A stretch of 64,000 bases of DNA from Allobosea sp. Root381 (GTDB lineage: Bacteria > Pseudomonadota > Alphaproteobacteria > Rhizobiales > Beijerinckiaceae). Made by a program: the position numbers and the translations under genes. The stretch is taken from the NCBI RefSeq assembly GCF_001429395.1, contig NZ_LMJT01000004.1, positions 62,694-126,693 on the forward strand, in the 5' to 3' direction. Under the pieces are notes generated by a model, which had not been told where the DNA came from, made no database searches, and was given only the letters and a program-made list of their open reading frames with translations. This document shows positions 20,728-32,008 of the stretch, piece after piece. Every line of letters starts with the position of its first letter. The first letter of the stretch is position 1.

Positions 20728-20841
20728 CAGATCGTCTCCGTGTTGCTGTGCATGGTCGCATCATCCTTGGCGGGACAGGCGAAGCCGCATTGGCTTGGAT
20801 GTCTTCGGGGCGCCTGCGAATCGCAGCCACCCTCCTTCTAC

Positions 20842-20871
20842 AAAAAAGGCCGCGCAGAGCGCGGCCTTTTT
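20842..20871 (-). terminator. Rho-independent terminator downstream of tsf
   Basis: A perfect 12-bp stem: AAAAAGGCCGCG (20843-20854), loop CAGAG, CGCGGCCTTTTT (20860-20871). On the minus strand it ends in a run of U and begins 22 bp after the tsf stop. It is symmetrical and would also work on the plus strand. It separates rpsB-tsf from pyrH. Confidence 0.88.
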
Positions 20872-20892
20872 CGTCGATGCGTTGAGGTTGGA

Positions 20893-21816
20893 TCAGCCCG
20901 TCGTGCCGCCAGCGGCAGCGACCTCGGCCGCGAAGTCCTGCTCTTCCTTCTCGATGCCCTCGCCGAGCGCGAAGCGGGCGAAGCCCGTCAGCGCCACAGG
21001 AGCGCCGACCTTGCCCTCGATCTCCTTGAGCACCTGGCCGACCGACTTCGAGCCGTCATGGATGTAGGCCTGCTCAAGCAGGCAGTATTCCTTGGCATAG
21101 CTCTTCAGGCCGCTCTCGGTGATCTTCTCGAGCACATGGGCGGGCTTGCCGGCGTTCTTCTCGGCCAGGATCGCCTTCTCGCGAGCCAGGATCTCCGGGT
21201 CGATCGAAGCGAGATCGAGCGCGACCGGGTTGGTGGCGGCCACGTGCATGGCGAGCTGACGGCCGAGCGCGGCCAACTCATCCTGCTTGCCGGTCGACTC
21301 CAGCGCAACGATCACGCCGATCTTGCCGAGGCCATCGGCGACGGCGCCGTGGACATAGGAGCCGATGAGGCCGGCCGAGACCTTGAGCTGGGCGACGCGG
21401 CGCAGCGTCATGTTCTCGCCGATCGTGGCGATGGCATTGGCGACCGCCTCGTCCACCGTGCTGCCGGTCGGATAGGTGGCGGCCTTCAGCGCCTCGACAT
21501 CGTCGCCCTTCTCGAGCGCGACCTTGGCGATGTTGGAAGCCAGCGCCTGGAAATCGGTGTTGCGGGCAACGAAATCCGTCTCGGAGTTGAGCTCGGCGAC
21601 CACGCCCGTGGTGCCCGACAGCGCAACGGCGACGAGTCCCTCGGCGGCGACGCGGCCGGCCTTCTTGGCGGCCTTGGCGAGGCCCTTGGTGCGCAGCCAG
21701 TCGATCGCGGCCTCGATGTCGCCATCGACGGCCGAAAGCGCGGTCTTGCAGTCCATCATGCCCGCGCCGGTCTTGTCGCGGAGTTCCTTCACCATCGCGG
21801 CGGTGATCGCAGCCAT
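20893..21816 (-). CDS. tsf: Translation elongation factor Ts
   Basis: Guanine-nucleotide exchange factor for EF-Tu. The 307-residue product has the N-terminal UBA-like module ([20 protein letters not shown]), the [11 protein letters not shown] segment and the TDFVARN motif that contacts EF-Tu ([16 protein letters not shown]), then the two-lobed core and coiled coil. It lies 190 bp after rpsB and is followed by a strong terminator. Confidence 0.98.
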   Translation of the reverse strand: MAAITAAMVKELRDKTGAGMMDCKTALSAVDGDIEAAIDWLRTKGLAKAAKKAGRVAAEGLVAVALSGTTGVVAELNSETDFVARNTDFQALASNIAKVALEKGDDVEALKAATYPTGSTVDEAVANAIATIGENMTLRRVAQLKVSAGLIGSYVHGAVADGLGKIGVIVALESTGKQDELAALGRQLAMHVAATNPVALDLASIDPEILAREKAILAEKNAGKPAHVLEKITESGLKSYAKEYCLLEQAYIHDGSKSVGQVLKEIEGKVGAPVALTGFARFALGEGIEKEEQDFAAEVAAAGGTTG

Positions 21817-21962
21817 CTTTGTCGTCCTTGTCTGTCAGGCGGCGCCGGATGCCGGCTGGCCGCGGGATCAGGCCGGCCGGTCCCCTATGGGGAAACGCCG
21901 ACGCTCCGTTTCCGGTCGTCGGCGCTGGTCGGCGTCAATCTAGGTCTTGCAGTGCAGCAACC

Positions 21963-21995
21963 GGAATGCGACGCGCCGATGACGCGCCGCATTCC
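21963..21995 (-). promoter_or_regulatory. Hairpin in the rpsB-tsf spacer (possible attenuator)
   Basis: GGAATGCG (21963-21970) and CGCATTCC (21988-21995) pair perfectly. An inner CGCG/CGCG adds 4 bp beyond one mismatch. There is no U-run, so it is more likely an attenuator, processing site or RNA-stability element than a full terminator. A second 7-bp inverted repeat CGCCGAC/GTCGGCG lies at 21896-21924. E. coli is known to have partial termination between rpsB and tsf; a like role here is inference. Confidence 0.4.
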
Positions 21996-22006
21996 GCAGC
22001 GATGGA

Positions 22007-23017
<1,011 letters not shown>

Positions 23018-23301
23018 GGTCTGTATCGTCCTTCCGGTTGAGCCTCTGGGGTGCGAATGAACCGAGCATGGACTGCAAGGTCACCGGAGCGCCTCGGGAA
23101 TGAGGCGGTGCTCCCCATGTGGGATGGGCTGCGCCTTACAGGTAAAAACTAGGGAACGCAAGTTAGGTTCGGGTAAGTCCGATGTCGTATCCTCGCCACG
23201 ATTCGCAAGGCGCCGCATGCCATCCGGGCGCCGACGTCTCTCCTTCATGCTCGTCCGCCAAGGGCCGACGAACAGAAACCGGTAATTGAGACAGTCAGCG
23301 C

Positions 23302-24477
23302 GTGATCCTCGACCTGAAAACCATCTTCGTCACCGGAGCAGTGACCTGTCTGGTCATGGCGATGATGCAACTGCTGGCCTTCGCTACCGGGCGCTTCACG
23401 CACTGGCCGGTTTGGTGGGGCCTGAGCAGCCTCGCCATCGGCCTCGGCCTGCTCGGCGGCGCCCTGCGCGGCACGATCCCGAACGTGCTCTCGATCGAAC
23501 TCGCCAACACGCTGCTTGTCGGGGGCAGCATGCTGGCGGTGCTCGGCGTCCGCAGCTTCGCCGGCCGCGAAATGCCCTGGCTGGCCTGCGCGATGGTCCT
23601 GGCCGTGACCTGGACCCTGCTTGCCCTCCTGCCCGGTTCGGAGGGCTTTGCGGCCCGCACGGCCGTGATGGCCTTCGTGATGGCCGCCTGCGATCTCGCC
23701 GCGATCCGGGAAGCGGCGCGGCTGGCGCAGCGGGAGAATCTCCGCTCCGCCTGGATCCTGGTCGGGCTGTTCGTGCCGACCGCGATGTTCTTCATGCTGC
23801 GTGGCGCGCTCGCCGTCAGGGACAGTGTGGGCACGGTCATGTTTCCGCCGGACCCCGGCATTCAGGGCTGGGGTTCCGTGATCGCCATCGCATTTTTCGT
23901 CTTGCGCAGCAGCGCCCTGCTGTTGATGCCGGCGGAGAGGAGCAACAACCTGCTCGCAGCGCTGGCCCAGCGAGATCCGCTTACGGGCGCGATGAACCGC
24001 AGTGGGCTGGAGCAAGCGGTCGCGCGGATGGCGACGAAGTCCGCCGGGATGTCGGCACGGGTCTCGCTTCTGCTCCTCGACATCGATCACTTCAAGCTGC
24101 TCAACGACACGCTGGGCCATGGCGCCGGCGACGAGGTGCTGCGGGTGCTGTCGCGCACCGTCCACAGCCAGATTCGCGCCACCGATATCCTGACCCGGCA
24201 AGGTGGAGACGAGTTTGCGGTCGTGCTGCCCGAGATCGGCGCCCGAGAGGCCGTGCGCATCGCCGACCGCATCCGCATCGCTTTCGATGCGGCCATGTCG
24301 AACCTGGAAGGTGCCCCTCGACCGCCTACGCTCAGCATCGGAATCGCGGAGGGGGACTTGGCATCGCATCCCTTCGACGAACTGCTCAGCCGGGCCGATG
24401 AAGCGCTCTATCGTTCGAAGCGCCTCGGCCGCAACCGGGTTCAAGCTCAGCTTGTACCGGACGATCTAGTGCTTTGA
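23302..24477 (+). CDS. Membrane-anchored diguanylate cyclase (GGDEF)
   Basis: Probable c-di-GMP synthase of 391 residues. About six hydrophobic segments occupy residues 8-210 and act as the sensory/membrane part, followed by a GGDEF domain from about residue 222 (RDPLTGAMNRSGLEQAV). The active-site loop is intact GGDEF at 301-305. An inhibitory I-site RATD at 292-295 stands exactly five residues before it, so product inhibition is expected. No EAL or PAS domain is visible. The start is GTG at 23302 with no strong ribosome-binding site. It is divergent from rpsB and convergent with dnaE; no c-di-GMP neighbours give a pathway clue. Confidence 0.92.
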   Translation: MILDLKTIFVTGAVTCLVMAMMQLLAFATGRFTHWPVWWGLSSLAIGLGLLGGALRGTIPNVLSIELANTLLVGGSMLAVLGVRSFAGREMPWLACAMVLAVTWTLLALLPGSEGFAARTAVMAFVMAACDLAAIREAARLAQRENLRSAWILVGLFVPTAMFFMLRGALAVRDSVGTVMFPPDPGIQGWGSVIAIAFFVLRSSALLLMPAERSNNLLAALAQRDPLTGAMNRSGLEQAVARMATKSAGMSARVSLLLLDIDHFKLLNDTLGHGAGDEVLRVLSRTVHSQIRATDILTRQGGDEFAVVLPEIGAREAVRIADRIRIAFDAAMSNLEGAPRPPTLSIGIAEGDLASHPFDELLSRADEALYRSKRLGRNRVQAQLVPDDLVL

Positions 24478-24534
24478 TCCTGCGCCATCTTTTTTCAGCA
24501 ACCGCATGTCGTGCGGGTCGATGCAGCACGCCGG

Positions 24535-27500
24535 TCAGCGCAACTCGACGCTTACCACGCCGGGCGCGGCCCTGACCGCATTGGCGATCTGCTGGTTGAC
24601 GGGATATTTGCCCGGCAACTCGATCTCGACCTCCTGGGCGCCATCGTCGAGGATCATCACGAGCGAGACCTTGCCGTCGGCCTTGGCGCCGTCCGTGCGC
24701 GGACGGACGCGTTCGGCGATCGAGGCCAGCGCCTTGTCGTCGCGCAGATAGACCAGGAGATCCTGCTTCTGGCGCGAGGCGAGATCGTCCAGCACCTCGA
24801 CATCCTCGATGCGCGGGCGGACATCCTCGCCGTCGAGCACCGCCGAGAGGCGCAGCACCAGTGCCCTGCCCGGCTCCAGCAGGTCGCGGTAGCGCTGCAG
24901 CCCCTCCGAGAACAGCACCGCTTCGAACTGGCCGCTCGGGTCGGACAGGTTGACGATGCCCATCTTGTTGCCCGACTTGGTGCGGCGCTCCGACTTGTCG
25001 ATGACCGAGACGGCGACCTTGGCGACACCGGTGCCGTTGACCCGTACCGTCTGCGCGAAATCGGCGAAGCGCTGGACGCGCAACCGCTTCAGCACATGCT
25101 CGTACTCGTCGAGCGGATGGCCCGACAGGAAGAAGCCAACAGCATCGTGCTCGCGCTTCAGCCGCTCCGCCGGCGCCCAGGGCTCGACCGGCGGGATGCG
25201 GAAGGCCTCCTGCACCATGCCGCCGCCGAAGAAGTCGGATTGACCGGCCGCCGCCTCGTCGCGGGTGCGGTTCGAAAGCGCCAGCATGCCGTCGATCGCG
25301 GCCATGGCGCGGGCGCGCTCCGGCTCGAGCGTGTCCATCGCGCCGGCCGCGATCAGCGCCTCGACTGTGCGGCGGTTGACCAGCTTGGTATCGATGCGGC
25401 GGGCGAAATCGGCGAGGTCGCGGAAGTGGCCGCCAGAGCGGCGGGCTGCGACGATTGCTTCCACCGCAGCCGTGCCGACGCCCTTGATAGCTCCCAGCGC
25501 ATAATGGATCGCGCCTTCATGGACATCGAACTCGACGCCTGAGCGGTTGATCGCCGGCGGCAGCACCTTGATGCCCAGGCGCTCGGCATCGCGCCGGAAT
25601 TCCGAGAGCTTGTCGGTATTGCCCATGTCGAGCGTCATCGACGCCGCCAGAAACTCGACCGGAAAGTTCGCCTTGAGATAGGCCGTCTGGAAGGCGACGA
25701 CAGCGTAGGCTGCAGCGTGGCTCTTGTTGAAGCCGTAATCCGCGAACTTCGCCAGCAGGTCGAAGATCTCGGAAGCCGTCTCCTTCTTGATCTTGTTATC
25801 GATCGCGCCCTTCACGAAACGGTCGCGCTGGGCGTCCATCTCCGCCTTGATCTTCTTGCCCATGGCGCGGCGCAGCAGGTCCGCCTCGCCGAGCGAATAG
25901 CCAGAGAGCGCCTGCGCCACCTGCATAACCTGCTCCTGGTAGACGATGATGCCATGCGTCTCAGACAGATAGGGCTCCATGCCCGGGTGAAGATAGGTCG
26001 GGTCCTCGAGGCCGAGCTTCCGGCGGCAATAGGTGGGAATATTGTCCATCGGGCCCGGGCGGTAGAGCGCCACCAGCGCGATCAGGTCCTCGATCCGGTC
26101 GGCCTTCATCTCGACCAGCGCCTTGCGCATGCCCGCACTTTCCACCTGGAATACGCCGACGGTCTCGCCGCGGGCCAGCATGGCGTAGGTTGTCGGGTCG
26201 TCGAAGGGCAGTTGGGCGAGGTCGATCTGGATGTCGCGCTGGGCGATCAGCTTCACCGCGGTGGTCAGGGTCGTCAACGTCTTGAGGCCAAGGAAGTCGA
26301 ACTTCACCAGCCCCGCCTGCTCGACCCATTTCATGTTGAACTGGGTGACGCGCATGCCGGTGCGCGGATCGACCGAGAGCGCGACGAGCTGTTCGAGCGG
26401 CCGGTCGCCGATGACGACGCCGGCGGCGTGGGTCGAGGCGTGGCGGTGCAGCCCCTCGAGCTTCTGGCCGATTTCGAGCAGGCGCGCGACGACCGGCTCC
26501 TCCTCGGCGGCGGCCTGCAGCTTCGGCTCGCCCTCGATCGCGTCCTTCAGCGAAATCGGCTTGGCTGGATTCTGCGGGACCAGCTTGGTCAGCCGGTCGA
26601 CCTGGCCGTAAGGCATCTCCAGCACGCGCCCGACATCGCGCAGCACGCCGCGAGCCAGCAGCGTGCCGAAGGTGATGATCTGCGCGACGCGTTCCTCGCC
26701 ATAATGGCGCTTGACGTAGTCGATCACCTCTTCGCGGCGGTTCTGGCAGAAGTCGATGTCGAAGTCCGGCATCGAGACACGGTCCGGATTGAGGAAGCGC
26801 TCGAACAGCAGGCCGAAGCGCAGCGGATCGACGTCCGTGATCGTCAGCGCATAGGCGACGAGCGAGCCCGCGCCGGAGCCGCGGCCCGGACCGACGGGGA
26901 TGTCATGGTCCTTGGCCCATTTGATGAAGTCCGCGACGATGAGGAAATAGCCAGGAAACTTCATCCTCGTGATGATCGAAAGCTCGAAATCGAGCCGCTT
27001 CTCGTACTCCTCGACCTGATAGCCCTCAGCCGGGCCGTGCTTGGCGAGCCGCGCGGTGAGGCCGGCGCGAGCCTGGGCCGCCAACTCGTCCGCCTCGTCC
27101 CGGCCTTCCTCGCCGAAGCGCGGCAGGATCGGATTGCGCTTGCCGACGCGCCAATGGCAGCGCATCGCGATCTCGACAGTGGCCGACAGGGCTTCCGGCA
27201 GATCCGAGAAGCGCCGCTGCATCTCGCTGCGGCTGGCGAAGTAATGCTCCGGCGTTACGCGCCGGCGCTCGCCATCCGAGACGAGCCGGCCGGAGGCGAC
27301 AGCGAGCAGCGCGTCATGGGCATCGTAATCGGCCGGCTTGGCGAAGAAGGGCTCGTTGGTGGCGACGATCGGAAGATCGGCTTCATAGGCCAGCCGCAAC
27401 AGATGCGCCTCGAGCGCCTTGTCGTCATCGCTGCCATAACGCTGGATCTCGACATAGAGCCGGTCGCCGAAAATCCGTGACAACGCTGCGAGCCGGGTCT

Positions 27501-28011
27501 GCGCCTGGGCGATCTGGCCGTTGCGCAGCGACAGGTCAACCGGGCCACCATGGCCGCCGGTCAGCGCGATTACCCCGTCATGATGCGAGGCGAGACGCTC
27601 CAGATTGGAGATGGGCAGGCCAGCGCCGCCGGTGGCGAGCGCCGCCTCCGTGACCAGCTTCATCAGGTTGCCGTAACCGGCTTCGTTCATCGCCAGCAGC
27701 ACGAGATGCGGCAACACCTGCTGTACCGGCTTGCGACTACCCTCCGCCTCATCCGCGAAATCGACCGAGAGCTGGACGCCCACGATCGGCTGGACGCCGA
27801 CACCGACGAGCTTCTCGGAGAATTCGAGCGCGCCGAACAGGTTATTCGTGTCGGTCAGCGCCAGAGCCGGCTGCCCGTCCGCCGCCGCCATCTTGGCCAG
27901 CGTGCCGACATTCATCGCGCCTTCGAGCAGCGAATAGCTCGAATGGACATGGAGATGGACGAAGCCGACCTCTGAGAGGGTGCGCGTGTCGCCCGTTTCC
28001 CGTGCCATCAT
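24535..28011 (-). CDS. dnaE: DNA polymerase III alpha subunit (DnaE1)
   Basis: Replicative polymerase catalytic subunit, 1158 residues, the usual DnaE1 length. An N-terminal PHP domain (FVHLHVHSSYSLLEGAMNVG) is followed by the C-family polymerase core with catalytic aspartates in SMPDFDIDFCQNRREEV and LVKFDFLGLKTL. The thumb and fingers follow (YNKSHAAAYAVVAFQTAYLK-like region), then the tandem HhH (AIKGVGTAAVEAIVAARRSGG) and an OB-fold region near the C-terminus. Two adjacent ATGs (28011, 28008) follow CAGGG. It is monocistronic between convergent GGDEF and the small ORF upstream. holC, the chi subunit, is elsewhere in the window. Confidence 0.98.
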   Translation of the reverse strand: MMARETGDTRTLSEVGFVHLHVHSSYSLLEGAMNVGTLAKMAAADGQPALALTDTNNLFGALEFSEKLVGVGVQPIVGVQLSVDFADEAEGSRKPVQQVLPHLVLLAMNEAGYGNLMKLVTEAALATGGAGLPISNLERLASHHDGVIALTGGHGGPVDLSLRNGQIAQAQTRLAALSRIFGDRLYVEIQRYGSDDDKALEAHLLRLAYEADLPIVATNEPFFAKPADYDAHDALLAVASGRLVSDGERRRVTPEHYFASRSEMQRRFSDLPEALSATVEIAMRCHWRVGKRNPILPRFGEEGRDEADELAAQARAGLTARLAKHGPAEGYQVEEYEKRLDFELSIITRMKFPGYFLIVADFIKWAKDHDIPVGPGRGSGAGSLVAYALTITDVDPLRFGLLFERFLNPDRVSMPDFDIDFCQNRREEVIDYVKRHYGEERVAQIITFGTLLARGVLRDVGRVLEMPYGQVDRLTKLVPQNPAKPISLKDAIEGEPKLQAAAEEEPVVARLLEIGQKLEGLHRHASTHAAGVVIGDRPLEQLVALSVDPRTGMRVTQFNMKWVEQAGLVKFDFLGLKTLTTLTTAVKLIAQRDIQIDLAQLPFDDPTTYAMLARGETVGVFQVESAGMRKALVEMKADRIEDLIALVALYRPGPMDNIPTYCRRKLGLEDPTYLHPGMEPYLSETHGIIVYQEQVMQVAQALSGYSLGEADLLRRAMGKKIKAEMDAQRDRFVKGAIDNKIKKETASEIFDLLAKFADYGFNKSHAAAYAVVAFQTAYLKANFPVEFLAASMTLDMGNTDKLSEFRRDAERLGIKVLPPAINRSGVEFDVHEGAIHYALGAIKGVGTAAVEAIVAARRSGGHFRDLADFARRIDTKLVNRRTVEALIAAGAMDTLEPERARAMAAIDGMLALSNRTRDEAAAGQSDFFGGGMVQEAFRIPPVEPWAPAERLKREHDAVGFFLSGHPLDEYEHVLKRLRVQRFADFAQTVRVNGTGVAKVAVSVIDKSERRTKSGNKMGIVNLSDPSGQFEAVLFSEGLQRYRDLLEPGRALVLRLSAVLDGEDVRPRIEDVEVLDDLASRQKQDLLVYLRDDKALASIAERVRPRTDGAKADGKVSLVMILDDGAQEVEIELPGKYPVNQQIANAVRAAPGVVSVELR

Positions 28012-28114
28012 CTGCCCTGCGCTGCCATGGCGACTCGATAGCCGCCTTCGAGGGTCTTTATGGAGCCGCGCGGGCGCCTTCGTCCACGCTGCGGATTGTC
28101 GCCTTTGTGGATGA

Positions 28115-28225
28115 TCAGACGTTCGGTGCCGAGGCCAGCGCGGCCCAGACCCAGACCATGGCGAAGAACAGTCCGAGTGATGCCAGCTCCGCGATCCCGG
28201 CTGCCAATCTGCGCATTACGGTCAT
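28115..28225 (-). CDS. Putative 36-residue single-span membrane peptide
   Basis: A short ORF, too small for most gene finders, but with good signals. ATG at 28225 has GGGAG at exactly 6-nt spacing and ends with TGA. A plausible promoter lies upstream (28255-28282). The product begins MTVMRRLAAGIAELASLGLF and continues through FAMVWVWAALA to a short polar tail, so residues 8-31 form one hydrophobic span behind an Arg-Arg pair, consistent with a small inner-membrane protein (N-in). About 80 percent of third codon positions are G or C, like real genes here. Function unknown. It is alone in the dnaE-lolD gap. Confidence 0.6.
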   Translation of the reverse strand: MTVMRRLAAGIAELASLGLFFAMVWVWAALASAPNV

Positions 28226-28254
28226 GGATGACTCCCTCAGTTCCTGATACGTTC

Positions 28255-28282
28255 AGATTAATTCATGTTTTGTTCTCGTCAA
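28255..28282 (-). promoter_or_regulatory. Candidate promoter of the 36-residue ORF
   Basis: On the minus strand TTGACG (28277-28282) is separated by 16 bp from TAATCT (28255-28260), giving a start point about 20-25 nt before the ORF's ribosome-binding site. The 28240-28350 stretch is clearly more AT-rich than its surroundings, as expected of a promoter region. The remaining bases to the lolD stop at 28445 show no other feature. Confidence 0.45.
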
Positions 28283-28444
28283 TGCCGAAGCGTAAATTGC
28301 GCGGAATGCATGGCACACGCAGTTAACGATCTGTGAATCGATTCCTTATCCGGACAGCACACACAGCGGCAAACCCGCACTAAAGCCGGATTCGCAGGCG
28401 GTTGCAGTCCCGGCAGCCTGGCGACCGCGGGCCGTTCGACAAGT

Positions 28445-29149
28445 CTAGAGAGGCACCACCAGCCCGTCGCGGATCGTCACCTGCCGGTCCATGCGGCGCG
28501 CGAGATCGAGGTTGTGGGTCGCAATCAGCGCCGCCAGCCCCGATGCCCGCGCCAGCGCGACCAGCGTCGAGAAGACGTGCAGCGAGGTGTGCGGATCGAG
28601 GTTGCCGGTCGGCTCGTCGGCCAGCAGCAGCCGCGGCGTGTTGGCGACGGCACGGCCGATCGCGACGCGCTGCTGCTCGCCGCCGGAGAGTTCGCCCGGG
28701 AGATGGTCGAGTCGCTCGCCCAGACCAAGAAAGGTCAGGAGTTCGGCGGCGCGCGCCTCCGCCACCGCCTTGTCGAGACCGCGGATGCGCTGCGGCAGGA
28801 CGACGTTCTCCAGCGCGGTGAATTCAGGCAGCAGATGGTGGAATTGGTAGACGAAGCCGATCTCGGTGCGGCGCAGGCGGGTGCGCCCCTTGTCGTCGAG
28901 CTTCGTCGTTGGCAGGCCGCCGACGAAGACCTCGCCGCCATCGGGCTGCTCCAGCAGGCCAGCGACGTGCAACAGGGTCGATTTCCCGGTGCCGCTCGGC
29001 GCGACGAGCGCGACGAGCTCGCCCGGCCAGAGCGCGAAATCGGCCCTGCGCAGCACCTCGAGCGGCGCATCGGTCTGAGGGTAAAAGCGCTCGACCTGCG
29101 AAAGGAAAAGCGTCGGGGTCTCGCGTTGCGGTTCGGACATGCGCGTCAC
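28445..29149 (-). CDS. lolD: Lipoprotein-releasing ABC transporter ATPase LolD
   Basis: ATPase of the LolCDE machine that extracts outer-membrane lipoproteins from the inner membrane and hands them to LolA. The 234-residue product has Walker [11 protein letters not shown]-loop in [19 protein letters not shown] (the MacB/LolD-type signature), ABC signature LSGGEQQR, Walker [13 protein letters not shown] and the H-loop THNLDLA. The GTG at 29149 overlaps the lolC stop as GTGA; an ATG at 29140 (MSEPQRETP) is an alternative. It is the last gene of proS-lolC-lolD. Confidence 0.96.
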   Translation of the reverse strand: MTRMSEPQRETPTLFLSQVERFYPQTDAPLEVLRRADFALWPGELVALVAPSGTGKSTLLHVAGLLEQPDGGEVFVGGLPTTKLDDKGRTRLRRTEIGFVYQFHHLLPEFTALENVVLPQRIRGLDKAVAEARAAELLTFLGLGERLDHLPGELSGGEQQRVAIGRAVANTPRLLLADEPTGNLDPHTSLHVFSTLVALARASGLAALIATHNLDLARRMDRQVTIRDGLVVPL

Positions 29150-30444
29150 CCCATCCTGAGCGCCTGGACGGGGTCGAGTCGCGCCGCCTTCCAGGCCGGA
29201 TAGAGGGTCGCCAGCAGCGACAGGACAAGCGCCATCAGGACGACGCTGGCGACCTCGCGCCAGTCGATGACGGAGGGGATGTCGCTCAGGAAGCGCACTG
29301 TCGGATCCCAGAGATTGGCGCCGGTGACCCAGTTCAGCGCCGCCATGATGGCCTTGATGTTCTTGGCGAAGACGACGCCCAGCGCCAGGCCTGCCATCGT
29401 GCCGAAGACGCCGATCGCCGCCCCCGTGATCAGGAAGACGCGCAAGACCGTGCCGCGGGTCGCCCCCATGGTGCGCATGATCGCGATGTCCTCGGTCTTG
29501 TCCTTCACCAGCATGATCAGGCCGGAGACGATGTTCAGCGCCGCCACCAGCACGATCAGGGTGAGAATGACGAACATCACGTTGCGCTCGACCTCCAGCG
29601 CATTGAAGAAGCTGCGGTTGCGCTGGCGCCAGTCGGACAGGACGAGCGGTCTGGGCGCGTCGGCCTCGATCGCGTCGCGCACGGCCTGCGTGCGGTCCGG
29701 GTCATCCACGAAGATCTCGATGACGTTCACGTCTCCTTCGCGGTTGAAATAGGCCTGCGCCTCGGTCAGCGGCATGAAGACGAAGGAGGCGTCGAACTCG
29801 GTCATGCCGATCTCGAAGATCGCCTGGATCGGGTAGGCCTTGATGCGCGGCGCCGTGCCGAAGGGTGTCGCGGCGCCCCTCGGCGAGATGATGTTGATCG
29901 AGTCGCCGACCTGGAGGCCGAGCGAATCCGCCAGTCGTTTGCCGACGGCGACGCCGGCGGCGGTGTCGAAGCCGTCGAGCGTACCGCGCCGGACATTACC
30001 GCCGACGGAGGGCATCGCCTTGATGTCGGCCTCGCGGATGCCGCGGATCAGCACGCCGCCATTGCCCGTCTGCGAGGAAGCCAGCGCCTGGCCCTCGACC
30101 AGCGGGATGGCGAACTTGATGCCCGGGATACCCTTCAACCTCATCGAAACGACGTCGTAATCGTCCAGCGGACGATCGATCGGCGTCGCGAAGATGTGGC
30201 CGTTCACGCCGACGATCTTCTCCAGCAGCTCCTTGCGGAAGCCGTTCATCACCGACATCACGATGATCAGCGTCGCGACGCCGAGCAGGATGCCGAGGAA
30301 GGAGAAACCGGCGATGACCGAGACGAAGCCCTCGCGGCGGCGGGTGCGCAGATAGCGCCCGGCCAGCAGCCATTCGAAGCCGGCGAAGGGGCGCGTCCCC
30401 GTCGGGGTTTCGCCTTGGGTTTGCGTCCCGGTCGCGGCGCTCAC
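29146..30444 (-). CDS. lolC: Lipoprotein-releasing ABC transporter permease LolC/LolE
   Basis: Inner-membrane subunit of the lipoprotein sorting complex, 432 residues. It has the FtsX/MacB-like topology: one N-terminal span ([20 protein letters not shown]), a large periplasmic domain (residues about 70-280), then three C-terminal spans ([20 protein letters not shown] onward) with the [20 protein letters not shown] coupling-helix motif. Only one permease gene is present, so the complex here is probably a homodimer (LolF-like), as in many alphaproteobacteria; that is family knowledge. It overlaps proS by 4 bp and lolD by 4 bp. Confidence 0.95.
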   Translation of the reverse strand: MSAATGTQTQGETPTGTRPFAGFEWLLAGRYLRTRRREGFVSVIAGFSFLGILLGVATLIIVMSVMNGFRKELLEKIVGVNGHIFATPIDRPLDDYDVVSMRLKGIPGIKFAIPLVEGQALASSQTGNGGVLIRGIREADIKAMPSVGGNVRRGTLDGFDTAAGVAVGKRLADSLGLQVGDSINIISPRGAATPFGTAPRIKAYPIQAIFEIGMTEFDASFVFMPLTEAQAYFNREGDVNVIEIFVDDPDRTQAVRDAIEADAPRPLVLSDWRQRNRSFFNALEVERNVMFVILTLIVLVAALNIVSGLIMLVKDKTEDIAIMRTMGATRGTVLRVFLITGAAIGVFGTMAGLALGVVFAKNIKAIMAALNWVTGANLWDPTVRFLSDIPSVIDWREVASVVLMALVLSLLATLYPAWKAARLDPVQALRMG

Positions 30445-31772
30445 GCTGCCTTGCCCTTGAAGCGGTCGAGTGCGGCCTCGAGCGAGACCAGCTCGCGCTC
30501 GCCATCGGCGCGGCGCTTGATCTCGACCTTGCCTTCGGCCAGCCCCTTGGGGCCGACGATGATCTGCCAGGGCACGCCGATCAGGTCGGCGGTGGCGAAC
30601 TTGCCGCCAGGGCGGGCATCGGTGTCGTCGTAGAGCGCGTCATAGCCCTTCGCCAGCAGCGATTTGTAGAGCTGCTCGCAGGCGCCGTCCGTCGCGGCAT
30701 CGCCGGTCTTGAGGTTGAGCACGGCAACGTCGAAGGGCGCGATCTCGTCGGGCCAGACGATGCCGGCATCGTCATGCCCGGCCTCGATCAGCGCCGCTAC
30801 GAGCCGGCTCGGGCCGATGCCATAGGAGCCCATATGGACGGGCTGGTTCTGACCGTCCGGTCCCTGCACGGTGGCACCCATGGGCTCGGAATACTTCGTG
30901 CCGAAGTAGAAGATGTGGCCGACCTCGATGCCGCGCGCCGAAAGCTGCTTGTCGGCGGGAATCTCGCCGTAAGCCGCGGCGTCATGCATCTCCTCGGTGG
31001 CGGCGTAGAGGCTCGTCCACTTGTCGACGACGTCCTTCAGCCCCTCGACGCTGTCGAAATCGGTATCGACCGCCGGCGTTTCGAAGTCGAGGTAGTCCTT
31101 GTGGCAGAAGACCTCGCTCTCGCCTGTCGAGGCGAGGACGATGAATTCATGGCTGAGATCGCCGCCGATCGGGCCGGTGTCGGCGCGCATCGGGATCGCC
31201 TTCAGGCCGAGCCGCGCGAAGGTGCGCAGATAGGCCGTGAACATGCGGTTGTAGGCGTGGCGCGCAGCGTCCTTGTCCACGTCGAAGGAATAGGCGTCCT
31301 TCATCAGGAACTCGCGGCCGCGCATCACGCCGAAGCGCGGGCGCACCTCGTCCCGGAACTTCCACTGGATGTGGTAGAGGTTCAGCGGCAGGTCCTTGTA
31401 GGACTTGACGTAGGACCGGAAGATCTCGGTGACCATCTCCTCATTGGTCGGCCCGTAGAGCATCTCGCGGTCGTGCCGGTCCTTGATGCGCAGCATCTCC
31501 TTGCCATAGGCGTCGTAGCGCCCGCTCTCGCGCCAGAGATCGGCCGACTGGATCGTCGGCATCAGGATCTCGACGGCACCCGAGCGGTTCTGCTCCTCGC
31601 GCACGACATTGCTGATTTTGTTCAACACGCGCAGGCCGAGCGGCAGCCAGGAATAGATGCCGGCCGATTGCTGGCGGATCATGCCGGCACGCAGCATCAG
31701 GCGGTGCGAGACGATCTCGGCTTCCTTGGGCGTGTCGCGCAGGATCGGCAGGAAATAGCGGGAGAGGCGCAT
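30441..31772 (-). CDS. proS: Prolyl-tRNA synthetase, short form lacking the INS editing domain
   Basis: Class II aminoacyl-tRNA synthetase for proline. At 443 residues it lacks the roughly 180-residue insertion (INS) found in E. coli ProRS. The class II core is complete: [20 protein letters not shown], motif 2 around [23 protein letters not shown], motif 3 in [20 protein letters not shown], and the C-terminal anticodon-binding domain. The ATG at 31772 begins the conserved [19 protein letters not shown]. Without INS, clearance of Ala-tRNA-Pro would depend on a free-standing editing protein, not seen here. It is first in proS-lolC-lolD. Confidence 0.97.
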   Translation of the reverse strand: MRLSRYFLPILRDTPKEAEIVSHRLMLRAGMIRQQSAGIYSWLPLGLRVLNKISNVVREEQNRSGAVEILMPTIQSADLWRESGRYDAYGKEMLRIKDRHDREMLYGPTNEEMVTEIFRSYVKSYKDLPLNLYHIQWKFRDEVRPRFGVMRGREFLMKDAYSFDVDKDAARHAYNRMFTAYLRTFARLGLKAIPMRADTGPIGGDLSHEFIVLASTGESEVFCHKDYLDFETPAVDTDFDSVEGLKDVVDKWTSLYAATEEMHDAAAYGEIPADKQLSARGIEVGHIFYFGTKYSEPMGATVQGPDGQNQPVHMGSYGIGPSRLVAALIEAGHDDAGIVWPDEIAPFDVAVLNLKTGDAATDGACEQLYKSLLAKGYDALYDDTDARPGGKFATADLIGVPWQIIVGPKGLAEGKVEIKRRADGERELVSLEAALDRFKGKAA

Positions 31773-32008
31773 CTGACAAACTCGATGGAGGGCGATGCGC
31801 AGCGGATGGCGCATCGAGTCACTTCACCCCAGAGACACCATCGCTCTGCACAAAATGCAAACCAAAATCCGCAGGGCGTGATCGAAGCCGGGACAAAGCG
31901 CGGGCACGGCGTCGGAGAGTGCCGGGAAACACCCCGAGCCCTTCCCGAGGAGCCATTTTGGCCGGAATGGCGGTTCGAAGCGGCAACGCAGACCGGCTCC
32001 GCGACCGA

